This document shows positions 8,857 to 17,389 of a stretch of DNA of 59,602 nt, one piece after another. Position numbers and translations under genes: made by a program. Location of the stretch: positions 1 through 59,602 of the forward strand of contig DAIOSV010000005.1 in the NCBI GenBank assembly GCA_036752345.1, read 5' to 3'. The stretch's first letter is position 1; every line of letters starts with the position of its first letter. Origin of the DNA: UBA1715 sp036752345. Lineage in GTDB: Bacteria; Bacteroidota; Bacteroidia; Bacteroidales; UBA1715. The notes under the pieces were generated by a model. It was not told the DNA's origin, made no database searches, and was given only the letters and a program-made list of their open reading frames with translations.

Positions 8857-10146
8857 CTACAAGCTAAAATAAACACAATTTTTAAATTTCTTTCGGTACA
8901 TACCTTTTATGTCAAATAAAACAAAAGGATCTGATGACAACGAACGGAAATAGTCTTCAGACAAATCCATATACTGTTTATGTTTTGTTGCAAGAACTAT
9001 TACATCATATTTACCGGTAGGCTGCGACGACAAAGGAAAATTATATTGCTTTTGAACATCTTTCGCCGATGCATAGGGGTCTACAAGTGTTACTTCTACT
9101 CCAAACGAGGTTAAATTTGAAATGATGTCAAAAATCTTCGAGTTTCTAACATCACTCACATTTTCCTTGAAGGTCGCTCCCATTACCAACACACGAGAGT
9201 TTTTCAAAACTTTTCCAGCCTTGTTTATTTCTTTCAAAATCAATGTTGCTATATACGCAGGCATACCGTCGTTTATTTCACGACCTGCTGTTATAAGTTT
9301 AGCAAAATGTTTCAGTGTGTTTGCCTTGTATGTTAAGTAGTATGGATCAACGCCGATACAATGTCCGCCAACCAAACCCGGCGTTACTTTATAGAAATTC
9401 CATTTTGTTGATGCAGCTTCAATTACTTCGTTGGTATCTATTCCCATTTTCCTAAACAACATTGACAATTCATTCATCAAAGCTATGTTTATATCACGCT
9501 GTGTGTTTTCTATAATTTTTGCCGATTCAGCAACTTTTATAGAGCTTGCACGAAATAAACCTTTTGTAATAATTGAACCATATACTGCTGCTATTGTATC
9601 CAATGCATCTTCGTCACAGCCCGAAACAATTTTCTGTATATTGGTAAGCGTATTTACCTTGTCTCCTGGATTGATACGTTCTGGCGAATAGCCAATTTTA
9701 AAATCAACTCCAACATGTAATCCCGAATTTTTCTCCAAAATTGGTAAACAATCTTCTTCGGTTGCTCCCGGATAAACGGTTGATTCATACACTACATAGT
9801 CACCCTTTTTCAATGCTTTTGATACAGAATCGGTTGCAGAAAGCAAGGGTTGTAAATCGGGAATATTGTGATTATCAATAGGAGTTGGTACCGAAACTAT
9901 ATAAAAGTGTGCTTGTTTTAAATCTTCGGGATTTGCGGAAAATGAAATATCGCAACCTTCAAATGCTTGCGTGGGTAATTCATTACTCGGATCTATATGC
10001 TTTTTCATCAATTCTACACGTTCTGCATTTATATCAAAACCGAGTACAGAATATTTTTTTGAAAACTCTAAGGCTAACGGCAAACCGACATATCCAAGAC
10101 CTACTACTGCTATTTTTTTATCTTTCTTCGATAAACTATCTTTCAT
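8857..10146 (-). CDS. Nucleotide sugar dehydrogenase (UDP-HexNAc dehydrogenase, TviB/WbpO-like)
   Basis: NAD-dependent enzyme that oxidises the C6 hydroxyl of a UDP-sugar to the uronic acid for surface polysaccharide. Seen: Rossmann motif VVGLGYVGLPLA at residues 14-25, the SVPTP segment, and GGHCIGVDPYYL near residue 265 with the catalytic Cys. The VGGHCIGVDPYYLTYKA form suggests the UDP-N-acetyl-galactosamine/glucosamine 6-dehydrogenase subgroup (VipA/TviB/WbpA) rather than UDP-glucose dehydrogenase; this is inference. It is the first gene of the seven-gene run, with a -7 element about 22 bases upstream, and no other capsule genes are adjacent. Confidence 0.9.
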   Translation of the reverse strand: MKDSLSKKDKKIAVVGLGYVGLPLALEFSKKYSVLGFDINAERVELMKKHIDPSNELPTQAFEGCDISFSANPEDLKQAHFYIVSVPTPIDNHNIPDLQPLLSATDSVSKALKKGDYVVYESTVYPGATEEDCLPILEKNSGLHVGVDFKIGYSPERINPGDKVNTLTNIQKIVSGCDEDALDTIAAVYGSIITKGLFRASSIKVAESAKIIENTQRDINIALMNELSMLFRKMGIDTNEVIEAASTKWNFYKVTPGLVGGHCIGVDPYYLTYKANTLKHFAKLITAGREINDGMPAYIATLILKEINKAGKVLKNSRVLVMGATFKENVSDVRNSKIFDIISNLTSFGVEVTLVDPYASAKDVQKQYNFPLSSQPTGKYDVIVLATKHKQYMDLSEDYFRSLSSDPFVLFDIKGMYRKKFKNCVYFSL

Positions 10147-10168
10147 ATATCACATTATATTAAGCGAA

Positions 10169-10176
10169 CAAATGTA
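10169..10176 (-). promoter_or_regulatory. -7 element (TACATTTG) for the seven-gene operon
   Basis: On the minus strand TACATTTG matches TAnnTTTG and sits 22 bases before the ATG at 10146. It is the only clear promoter-like element before the run of genes ending at 3482. Confidence 0.5.
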
Positions 10177-10189
10177 CAATAAATCCTCC

Positions 10190-11359
10190 TTAAAAATCGT
10201 GATATAATAGATATTTTTGTCTAACAAGTTTAAAAGATTCTATATCTTTTTTCCATGATGCACGTATTTCTTCAGTAGTCTTTCCTTCCTCTAATTGTCT
10301 TTGTAGTGAGGGTGTCCCTGATAATTTTGTAAAAAAGGAGTTGAAAAAGGGTTGTTTTCCACCGTATTGCTTATACGCATTAATCCATATTGCTATATCA
10401 AGAGAATGAAGTGTGTCAACATTGTACGAACGATAATCAACGCCATAGCATTTTTTATTCTCAAACAAAGGATACTTAGCTCCGTGGCCACTTTGTGGGG
10501 TAAAAGAAAATGTAGCGTTTTTAAAATTCGGATGACCTATTACTTGAAACGGGAATGGGGTTCCTCGACCACAGCTCAATGCTGTTCCTTCAAACAAGCA
10601 CAATGTAGGATATAAATACACTGCCTGCATATTCGGCAAATTTGGAGAAGGAGGAATTGGTAAATTATATTTTACGGTATGATCGTATCCCAGGCACGTC
10701 ACATAATGCAGGTCGCACTGTACGCCATTTTTAAGCCAATGTTCACCATTTATCATGAGAGCATATTCTGCCATAGTCATGCCATGCACAATAGGAACGG
10801 GGTGCAGACCAACAAACGAATGACAATTGGAATCTAACACGGGACCATCGACATAAAAACCATTCGGATTTGGCCTATCTAATACAAGAAAAGGGATCTG
10901 ATTTTCTGCGCACGCTTCCATTACATAGTGCATAGTGGAAATATATGTATAGAAGCGCACTCCCACATCTTGAATATCAAAAACAACAATATCTATTCCT
11001 TGTAAATCTTCTTTTGTCGGCTTTTTATGCTCTCCGTACAACGAAATAATGGGCAAACTAGTTTTATCATCAACCCCATTTGACACAGAAGCTCCTGCAT
11101 CTGCCGTACCTCTAAAACCATGTTCTGGTGTAAAAATCTTGATAACTTTTACTCCTTGCTTCAGAAGTGTATCTACAAGATGTACATCGCCCACCATTGA
11201 AGTCTGATTCCCAACTACCGCAACGTTCTTATTTTGCAACAACGATAAATATTGGTCAATTCGTTCTGCACCAACCACAATAGGCTGTTTCGTTTGCGAA
11301 AGGCAAGATGTTGAAAAAAAAAGGAGAATCAGTATTGTATATCGTAGTTTTTCCATCAT
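10190..11359 (-). CDS. namZ: DUF1343 lipoprotein, exo-beta-N-acetylmuramidase (NamZ-like)
   Basis: DUF1343 is the family of NamZ, an exo-lytic N-acetylmuramidase that removes terminal MurNAc from peptidoglycan fragments during cell-wall recycling. A lipoprotein signal precedes Cys (FFSTSC, about residue 19). Seen: VGNQTSMV, FTPEHGFRG, VVFDIQDVGVRFYTY, LDRPNPNG and FEGTALSCGRGTPFPF, all characteristic. Length 389 is normal. Two in-frame ATG codons (11359 and 11356) open the frame. It is divergent from the FtsX-like gene with only 18 bases between the starts. A GlcNAc kinase for the other sugar of the wall lies at 55144, far away in the window. Confidence 0.88.
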   Translation of the reverse strand: MMEKLRYTILILLFFSTSCLSQTKQPIVVGAERIDQYLSLLQNKNVAVVGNQTSMVGDVHLVDTLLKQGVKVIKIFTPEHGFRGTADAGASVSNGVDDKTSLPIISLYGEHKKPTKEDLQGIDIVVFDIQDVGVRFYTYISTMHYVMEACAENQIPFLVLDRPNPNGFYVDGPVLDSNCHSFVGLHPVPIVHGMTMAEYALMINGEHWLKNGVQCDLHYVTCLGYDHTVKYNLPIPPSPNLPNMQAVYLYPTLCLFEGTALSCGRGTPFPFQVIGHPNFKNATFSFTPQSGHGAKYPLFENKKCYGVDYRSYNVDTLHSLDIAIWINAYKQYGGKQPFFNSFFTKLSGTPSLQRQLEEGKTTEEIRASWKKDIESFKLVRQKYLLYHDF

Positions 11360-11364
11360 TTCAC

Positions 11365-11372
11365 TATCTTTG
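11365..11372 (+). promoter_or_regulatory. -7 element (TATCTTTG) immediately before the FtsX-like permease gene
   Basis: TATCTTTG ends 5 bases before the ATG at 11378. With the usual spacing from the -7 element to the start site, transcription would begin at or within a base or two of the start codon, implying a leaderless message. It lies inside the 18-base divergent spacer. Confidence 0.5.
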
Positions 11373-11377
11373 TCAGC

Positions 11378-12631
11378 ATGAATACGGAACTATACATAGC
11401 ACAGCATATTCTGCCGGATAAAGATAGGGCAAATATTTCAAACTCAATTGTAAATATTGCAATAATTGCTATAGCTCTAGGTTTGGCGGTTATGATTGTC
11501 GCAGTTTCTATTATTTTGGGGTTCAAGTCAACTATTTCGGAACAAATTTTTGGATTTTCATCACATATTGAAATTGTAAATTACGATTCCAATACATCGT
11601 TTGAGGCTATGCCAATTAGTATTGATAGCAGCCTTTTGTTGAATTTGCAAAACGAACAAAATGTTAATCATGTACAGCCATACATCACCAAACCTGCACT
11701 AGTAAAAGTGAACAACACCGTGCGAGGAATCATTGTGAAAGGAATTGACAACTCATATAAATGGGATTTTATACAAAAACACCTTATTGAAGGCAAATTA
11801 CTCTCATTCCCTTCCGATACAAGTACCGACGATGTTATAATTTCAAAAAAAATAGCCGACTTGTTACAACTTTCTGTTGGTGACAAATTCACAACCTCAT
11901 TTGTTCCAAACGAGTCTAATAAACAGATGCGCAAACGTCGTTTTACCGTGAAAGGAATTTACGAAACTCACCTCAGTGAAATTGACGACAGATTTATTCT
12001 CTGTGATGTTCGTCATTTGCAGGATTTAAACAACTGGGAATCAAGCCAATACTCGGGATATGAGATTTTTTTGAATAATTATAAAAACCTTACTGAACAA
12101 AAAACCGAAATAGAAGATATTGTTGGTTTTGATGTTTCACAAGACTCTCAAAAACTAAAAGTACAAACATTACAAGAAATAACACCCGAAATTTTTGATT
12201 GGCTTTCATTGCTTGACATGAATGCATGGCTCATCATTGTACTTATGGTGCTTGTAGCAGGTATGAATATGATTACCGGGCTTCTCGTTATTATTCTTGA
12301 AAAAACCTCAATGATTGGGATACTAAAAGCTATTGGTGCTAAAAATATCAGCATACGAAAAATATTTATTTACGTTGGCAGTATGCTTATTACAAAAGGA
12401 TTATTTTGGGGAAATGTTGTGGGAATTGGATTGTGTGTAATTCAACTATACTTTCATCCGTTCACCCTCGACCCAACCATATATTTCATGTCGTACGTTC
12501 CTATAAAATTGTCAATTTTGTACATTTTGTTACTCAACATTGGAACCCTTATCCTGACCTCTGCAATGCTTATTCTTCCGTCAATTCTTATAACAAAAAT
12601 AAGTCCCTCAGAAGCAATTCGTTTTGATTAA
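11378..12631 (+). CDS. FtsX-like ABC transporter permease (LolC/LolE type)
   Basis: Inner membrane protein of 417 residues with the MacB/LolCE layout: first membrane segment at about residues 28-50, a large periplasmic domain, then three segments (about 285-310, 332-357, 378-402). The conserved GILKAIGA block in the FtsX domain is present. Such proteins usually pair with an ATPase to release lipoproteins from the inner membrane; no ATPase gene is adjacent, which is common for Bacteroidota members. The N-terminus aligns with homologs from its first ATG, supporting the start although almost no 5' leader is available. Confidence 0.88.
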   Translation: MNTELYIAQHILPDKDRANISNSIVNIAIIAIALGLAVMIVAVSIILGFKSTISEQIFGFSSHIEIVNYDSNTSFEAMPISIDSSLLLNLQNEQNVNHVQPYITKPALVKVNNTVRGIIVKGIDNSYKWDFIQKHLIEGKLLSFPSDTSTDDVIISKKIADLLQLSVGDKFTTSFVPNESNKQMRKRRFTVKGIYETHLSEIDDRFILCDVRHLQDLNNWESSQYSGYEIFLNNYKNLTEQKTEIEDIVGFDVSQDSQKLKVQTLQEITPEIFDWLSLLDMNAWLIIVLMVLVAGMNMITGLLVIILEKTSMIGILKAIGAKNISIRKIFIYVGSMLITKGLFWGNVVGIGLCVIQLYFHPFTLDPTIYFMSYVPIKLSILYILLLNIGTLILTSAMLILPSILITKISPSEAIRFD

Positions 12632-12644
12632 AAAGATATTATAG

Positions 12645-12652
12645 TATTTTTG
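12645..12652 (+). promoter_or_regulatory. -7 element (TATTTTTG) for folE-fabD-dtd
   Basis: TATTTTTG sits 19 bases before the folE ATG at 12672. A TTTG at 12623-12626, inside the end of the permease gene, is 18 bases upstream and fits a -33 element. Confidence 0.55.
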
Positions 12653-12671
12653 GCATAGATTTTTTGAACAT

Positions 12672-13307
12672 ATGGATATATACAACAACGGGCTTCCCAT
12701 AAAACAACAAGGCAACTACCAGCGTACCGATACGTACGATGACAAAGTTACCGAACGATTGATGGAGCTCTACAAAGAAAGTATCTCACTTCTTGGCGAA
12801 GACGTCAACAGAGAGGGGTTACTCAAAACCCCACTACGCGTGGCTAAATCAATGCAGTATTTAACGCAAGGTTACAATACCGATCCGAAAGAAATTCTGC
12901 GAGCAGCAATGTTCAAAGAAGAATACCAACAAATGGTTTTGGTAAAAGATATTGAACTTTATTCTCTTTGCGAACACCATCTTTTGCCATTTATCGGTCG
13001 CGCTCACGTTGCGTATATTCCAAACGGATATATTACCGGTCTCAGCAAGATTGCGCGTGTAGTGGAAGTGTATTCTCGCCGCTTGCAAGTACAAGAGCGA
13101 CTTACCGTGCAAATTAGAGATTGTATACAAGAAACCCTCAACCCACTTGGCGTTGCGGTTATTATAGAAGCACAACACTTGTGTATGCAAATGCGCGGTG
13201 TACAGACACAAAATTCAACTACAACAACATCTGCATTTACCGGTGCATTCAACAAAAAAGAAACTCGCGAAGAGTTTGTGCACTTGGTTAGCCAAAAATT
13301 ATCTTAA
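12672..13307 (+). CDS. folE: GTP cyclohydrolase I
   Basis: Converts GTP to 7,8-dihydroneopterin triphosphate, the first step of folate and tetrahydropterin synthesis, and forms a homodecamer. Seen: the EGLLKTPLRVAKS block, the zinc-ligand segment CEHHLLPF, GLSKIARVVEVYSRR, QERLT, and the second Cys in HLCMQMRGV. Length 211 is normal. It is followed after 17 bases by fabD on the same strand, likely cotranscribed. Confidence 0.97.
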   Translation: MDIYNNGLPIKQQGNYQRTDTYDDKVTERLMELYKESISLLGEDVNREGLLKTPLRVAKSMQYLTQGYNTDPKEILRAAMFKEEYQQMVLVKDIELYSLCEHHLLPFIGRAHVAYIPNGYITGLSKIARVVEVYSRRLQVQERLTVQIRDCIQETLNPLGVAVIIEAQHLCMQMRGVQTQNSTTTTSAFTGAFNKKETREEFVHLVSQKLS

Positions 13308-13324
13308 ATTAAAACTGACTTATT

Positions 13325-14035
13325 ATGAAAGCATACGTATTTCCAGGACAAGGAGCACAATTTACAGGAATGGGAAAAGATTTATACGAATCTGTTCCTA
13401 CGGCGAAAAAATTATTTGAAAGAGCGAATGAATTGCTTGGATTCAATATAACCGACATCATGTTCAACGGCACTGCCGANNNNNNNNNNNNNNNNNNNNN
13501 NNNNNNNNNNNNNNNNNNNNNNNNNNNNNNNNNNNNNNNNNNNNNNNNNNNNNNNNNNNNNNNNNNNNNNNNNNNNNNNTGTAGTTCTATCAATGGAATA
13601 GTTGTTCCGGCAAACTACAACAGCACAGGGCAATTGGTAATTTCGGGGACAAACGAAGCTATTGACGAAGCATGCAAAATTCTTCTTGAAAAAGGAGCAC
13701 GCAGAGCATTGAAACTTCAAGTTGGTGGCGCATTCCACTCTCCTTTGATGGAACCTGCTCGCCAAGAATTGCAGGATGCTATTGACGCAACTGCCTTTAA
13801 TGCACCGCTCTGCCCTATCTACCAAGATGTTGATGCGAAACCACACACAAATCCAGAAGAAATAAAATCAAACCTTATAGCACAACTTACCTCTCCGGTA
13901 CGTTGGTCACAAATTGTAAAAAATATGGCAGCTGACGGATTTAGCGAATTCATTGAAGTTGGCCCGGGCACTGTGCTACAAGGATTGATTAAAAAGACGG
14001 TTCCAACTGTAGAAGTTTCTAGCGCTACACTGTAA
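13325..14035 (+). CDS. fabD: Malonyl CoA-acyl carrier protein transacylase, interrupted by an assembly gap
   Basis: Transfers malonyl from CoA to acyl carrier protein at the start of fatty acid synthesis. Before the gap 51 residues are visible, starting KAYVFPGQGAQFTGMG. After it 151 residues remain, with VVPANYNSTGQLVISG, the GGAFHSPLM segment containing the active-site His, and the GPGTVLQGLIKK end. The GHSLG segment with the nucleophilic Ser must lie in the gap. Compared with the usual length of about 290 residues, 85-95 residues (260-290 bases) are missing, more than the 100 N shown. The stop shares one base with the dtd start (TAATG). Confidence 0.93.
   Translation: MKAYVFPGQGAQFTGMGKDLYESVPTAKKLFERANELLGFNITDIMFNGTAXXXXXXXXXXXXXXXXXXXXXXXXXXXXXXXXXXCSSINGIVVPANYNSTGQLVISGTNEAIDEACKILLEKGARRALKLQVGGAFHSPLMEPARQELQDAIDATAFNAPLCPIYQDVDAKPHTNPEEIKSNLIAQLTSPVRWSQIVKNMAADGFSEFIEVGPGTVLQGLIKKTVPTVEVSSATL
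13480..13579. other. Assembly gap of 100 N inside fabD (real missing sequence)
   Basis: The flanks do not repeat each other. Comparison with normal FabD length shows the placeholder stands for roughly 260-290 bases, so coordinates downstream are shifted relative to the genome. Confidence 0.9.
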
Positions 14036-14487
14036 TGAGAGCTGTCATTCAACGAGTTACCAGAGCATCGGTAACCATAGAAGGGAAAGAGAAAGCCAAA
14101 ATTGGAAATGGCTTTCTTGTACTTCTTGGTATTGAAGATGCCGACTCTACTGATGACGTTTCATGGCTTGCCGGAAAAATTGCAAAACTCCGTGTGTTTA
14201 GCGATGCGGAAGGGCTCATGAACCTTTCTCTTGACGATATACACGGTGATATTATTGTGGTAAGCCAATTCACACTTTTTGCTGCAACAAAAAAAGGGAA
14301 TCGTCCGTCATACATTCGTGCGGCACGGCCCGAAAAGGCAATTCCTCTCTACGAATTATTCGTTAAAACGCTTCAAACAGAAATACAAGGATGTGTGCAA
14401 ACCGGCGAATTCGGTGCCGATATGAAAGTTGATTTACTCAATGATGGCCCGGTTACCATCATTATCGACACGAAAAACAAAGAATAA
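14035..14487 (+). CDS. dtd: D-aminoacyl-tRNA deacylase
   Basis: Removes D-amino acids (and glycine mischarged on tRNA-Ala) from tRNA. The start MRAVIQRVTRASV, the SQFTL motif near residue 80 and the cis-GPVT motif near residue 138 are the two active-site signatures of DTD. Length 150 is typical. It shares one base with the end of fabD and converges with tilS across 7 bases, so no intrinsic terminator fits between them. Confidence 0.96.
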   Translation: MRAVIQRVTRASVTIEGKEKAKIGNGFLVLLGIEDADSTDDVSWLAGKIAKLRVFSDAEGLMNLSLDDIHGDIIVVSQFTLFAATKKGNRPSYIRAARPEKAIPLYELFVKTLQTEIQGCVQTGEFGADMKVDLLNDGPVTIIIDTKNKE

Positions 14488-14494
14488 CCGAGTA

Positions 14495-15835
14495 CTACTC
14501 AGCCTTTATCATCAATACTTTCTCGGTTTTTTCGGTAATTGCGAAATCCTGACTTATTCGCATTCCCACAACCCATGCTATTTCACCTCCAACTTCAAGC
14601 ACTGAAACGGAATCTTTCTCAACCAATGGCACTTTTTCATTTATCAAAAAATCACTGATTTTTTTGCGACCTTTCATTCCAAACGGTGCAAAAGTATCGC
14701 CCTGTTGCCAAACACGTAGAGTAATTGGAAATGATATTTCAGCATAATCGAGCATTGCGATAGATTTTTCTCGAATAATTTCAACCGACTTGCGATTAGC
14801 CAACGAAACGTGAATCGTAGTTCCTAATAATGAATACGTACCTTCGGGAACGCTTATAGAAACTGGTTCAACGTTTTCTACTGTTTTCCGAACAATAAAC
14901 AACATATTTCTATCGTGGATAGCCTTATACTGACCGGAATCAAATGTTTTACCTGACTGCTGCGTAAGTACTTCATATATTTGCGAAATAATATCAGTAT
15001 TAAATCCAAACGGATGCAAAATTTCAAACAAAATAGTTTTAGATTCGTTCTGGGCTAGAATTTTTTGTTCGTCAACTTCTAAACCTTTCTCTGTTTCGCG
15101 GCAACAATCTTTTTTTATTTTTTCAATTTGATCTTGATACAAAGAATACGCACTCTGCAAATAGGTTATACTTGTTGAGATGGCATCGATACAACTTGGC
15201 GAAACCTTTTTTATTTCAGGAATTACAATATTGCGAATTTTATTGCGAACATAATCGTTGGAATAATTCGTAAAATCGGTACGATACAAAATAGCATGCG
15301 ACGTGGAATATTCTTCTATTTCATTGCGAGTTGTATCAAGCAATGGACGAACAATTTTACCATTTTTAATAGGAATACCTTGCAAACCACGCAAGCCGGC
15401 TGAACGTAAAAGATTGATAAAAAAAGTCTCAATCGTATCATTTTGATTATGCGCAATTGCGATATAGGAATATCCATGAAGTTTACACAATGTTTCGAAC
15501 CAATCATAACGAAGATTGCGCGCAGCCATTTCTATTGAAATCTTTTGCTGACGAGCAACTTCCGATGTTTCAAACGAACAAATATGAATAGGAATTTTAT
15601 GCGCCGTTGCATAACTCTCAACAAACGTTTGGTCACCATCCGAGTCAACGCCACGCAACTTAAAATTACAATGAGCTACCGCAATTTTACAATGCAACTG
15701 ATTCAAACTATCCAACAATACCATTGAATCAATTCCCCCACTCACACCCACAAGTATTTGATCGTTCTCAATAGAAAACAACTTGTTTTTTTCTATTGTA
15801 GATTTAACTTTTTCTAAAAAATTAGTATTCATCAT
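14495..15835 (-). CDS. tilS: tRNA(Ile)-lysidine synthase
   Basis: Converts the wobble cytidine of tRNA-Ile2 to lysidine so it reads AUA. The PP-loop SGGIDS is at residues 32-37, followed by AVAHCNFKLRG and the HNQNDTIETFFINLLRSAGLRGLQGI block that binds tRNA and ATP. The C-terminal part is the TilS substrate-binding region (FAPFGMKGRKKISDFLI). Length 446 is normal. Two ATG codons open the frame; the second (15832) may be the real start. Confidence 0.96.
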   Translation of the reverse strand: MMNTNFLEKVKSTIEKNKLFSIENDQILVGVSGGIDSMVLLDSLNQLHCKIAVAHCNFKLRGVDSDGDQTFVESYATAHKIPIHICSFETSEVARQQKISIEMAARNLRYDWFETLCKLHGYSYIAIAHNQNDTIETFFINLLRSAGLRGLQGIPIKNGKIVRPLLDTTRNEIEEYSTSHAILYRTDFTNYSNDYVRNKIRNIVIPEIKKVSPSCIDAISTSITYLQSAYSLYQDQIEKIKKDCCRETEKGLEVDEQKILAQNESKTILFEILHPFGFNTDIISQIYEVLTQQSGKTFDSGQYKAIHDRNMLFIVRKTVENVEPVSISVPEGTYSLLGTTIHVSLANRKSVEIIREKSIAMLDYAEISFPITLRVWQQGDTFAPFGMKGRKKISDFLINEKVPLVEKDSVSVLEVGGEIAWVVGMRISQDFAITEKTEKVLMIKAE

Positions 15836-15871
15836 AATTTTTTTATTTCAATTTTGATTCAAATTAATAAC

Positions 15872-16330
15872 TCACTCAATTTGTAGATCGTTATAATCAG
15901 GAATGTCTTGTAAAAATTTGTATGATTTTTCCTCGTGATTTATTTTGCAAATAAAATGTTGTAATCCATTAGTTACCAATAAGTAACGAGACTTCAGCAT
16001 CATATTGTATTGGGCAATTTGCTCAAAAACCGTCTGTGAAATTTTTACTTGAGGAGCTTTGCATTCTACCACAAGCAATACATTTCCTTTAGAATCATAA
16101 CATACCATATCAGCGCGCCGTGACATAGTATTTATAGTCATGGCAACCTCTACGTTTATCAAGCTTGCCGGGTAGTGCTTTTGTTCTATCAAAAAATGCA
16201 TTACATGTTGGCGAACCCACTCTTCAGGAGTTAACGCAACAAATTTCTTCCGAATATCATCAAAAATGCTTGTTTGACCATTTTCTTTTTTCACTCGAAA
16301 ATCATACGTCGGAAGGTTTAGTTCGTACAT
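15872..16330 (-). CDS. Stand-alone type I restriction HsdR N-terminal-like domain protein
   Basis: A 152-residue protein that consists only of the nuclease-like N-terminal domain of type I restriction R subunits (HSDR_N). The PD-(D/E)xK elements are visible: an acidic residue in INVEVAMTI, the Asp in RADMVCYD and the VECKAP segment with Glu and Lys. No helicase domain and no hsdM or hsdS genes occur nearby, so it is not a restriction system. Genes of this kind are often found beside holA in Bacteroidota, as here, where they are divergent with about 54 bases between starts. Role unknown; a housekeeping DNA role is a guess. Confidence 0.82.
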   Translation of the reverse strand: MYELNLPTYDFRVKKENGQTSIFDDIRKKFVALTPEEWVRQHVMHFLIEQKHYPASLINVEVAMTINTMSRRADMVCYDSKGNVLLVVECKAPQVKISQTVFEQIAQYNMMLKSRYLLVTNGLQHFICKINHEEKSYKFLQDIPDYNDLQIE

Positions 16331-16349
16331 TTTTATTACCTTTACAAAG

Positions 16350-16357
16350 CAAAGTTA
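16350..16357 (-). promoter_or_regulatory. -7 element (TAACTTTG) for the HsdR_N-like gene
   Basis: On the minus strand TAACTTTG lies 19 bases before the ATG at 16330, with a TTTTG (16376-16380) 18 bases further up as a -33 candidate. The same spacer must also hold the holA promoter; a weaker TAACTTTC at 16362-16369 on the plus strand may serve. Confidence 0.5.
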
Positions 16358-16384
16358 CAAATAACTTTCTATCATCAAAACAAT

Positions 16385-17389
16385 ATGGAATACAAAGAGA
16401 TTCTTGCAGAATTAGAGAAGAAAATTTATCGTCCCATTTATTTACTTGAAGGCGAAGAACCTTACTATATTGACTTAATTAGCGATTACATTGAAAATAA
16501 TGTTCTCACTGAAGATGAGAGAGCTTTTAACCAAAAAATTATTTACGGGAAAGATACGAGCGCTGACGAAATCAATGCGTTAGCTCGACAATATCCTTTT
16601 GCTGCTGATTACCAAATAATTATAATAAAGGAAGCACAAAATGTCAAAGATTTAAACGACTTGATTTTTTATGCCGAAAAGCCACTAAAATCTACAATTC
16701 TCGTTCTTTGTCACAAATACAAAAAACTTGATGGCAAAACGAAATTTGTCAAAGAAGTCCAAAAATCAGGTTGCATACTTGTTTCTGAAAAAGTAAAAGA
16801 CTACCAATTATCTGAATGGATACAAGACTACTTGAAAGAACAAAAATTCACATACGAAATTGGTATTCCCGACCTTTTAGCCAGCTACTTGGGTAATGAT
16901 TTACACAAAATAATAAACGAGGTAACTAAGCTACGACAGTCTGTACCTGGTTTACAAAAGATTACGAGAAACCATGTTGAAACCTACATTGGAATTAGCA
17001 AACAATTTAGCGACTTTGAACTCTGCGATGCATTCGGGACAAGAAATGCTGATATGGTTTTTACAATCCTGAACGTGTATGCGAGCAATCCAAAAGATTT
17101 TGCGCCACAAAGAACAATTATAAATTTATATTCTTTCTTTAAAAACCTATTTCTCATGTGCTACTTACCGCCAAATAGCAATGATTTTGAAATAGGTCAG
17201 AAATTAGGAATAAACCCATACATTGTAAAAATACGGTATCGCGTTGCCAAAAAGAATTATTCCGCAATGAAATTGTTTACTATCATTTCATTGATTCGCG
17301 AATATGATATGAAAACCAAAGGTGTTGACAATGGAAATACCGAACCGGCAGAATTATTACGAGAATTGGCACTCAAAATACTGTTCTAA
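16385..17389 (+). CDS. holA: DNA polymerase III subunit delta
   Basis: Clamp-loader subunit that opens the sliding clamp. The protein of 334 residues shows the family pattern: the PIYLLEGEEPYYIDLISDYI start, a degenerate AAA fold without a Walker A motif, and the middle YLGNDLHKIINEVTKL block followed by ITRNHVETYIGIS. The stop codon is immediately followed by the GTG of the glycosyltransferase gene, suggesting cotranslation. Confidence 0.92.
   Translation: MEYKEILAELEKKIYRPIYLLEGEEPYYIDLISDYIENNVLTEDERAFNQKIIYGKDTSADEINALARQYPFAADYQIIIIKEAQNVKDLNDLIFYAEKPLKSTILVLCHKYKKLDGKTKFVKEVQKSGCILVSEKVKDYQLSEWIQDYLKEQKFTYEIGIPDLLASYLGNDLHKIINEVTKLRQSVPGLQKITRNHVETYIGISKQFSDFELCDAFGTRNADMVFTILNVYASNPKDFAPQRTIINLYSFFKNLFLMCYLPPNSNDFEIGQKLGINPYIVKIRYRVAKKNYSAMKLFTIISLIREYDMKTKGVDNGNTEPAELLRELALKILF

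Noticed and set aside
13309..13593. Minus-strand frames spanning the fabD gap.
   Set aside because: They are open only because of N and lie antisense to a clear fabD.
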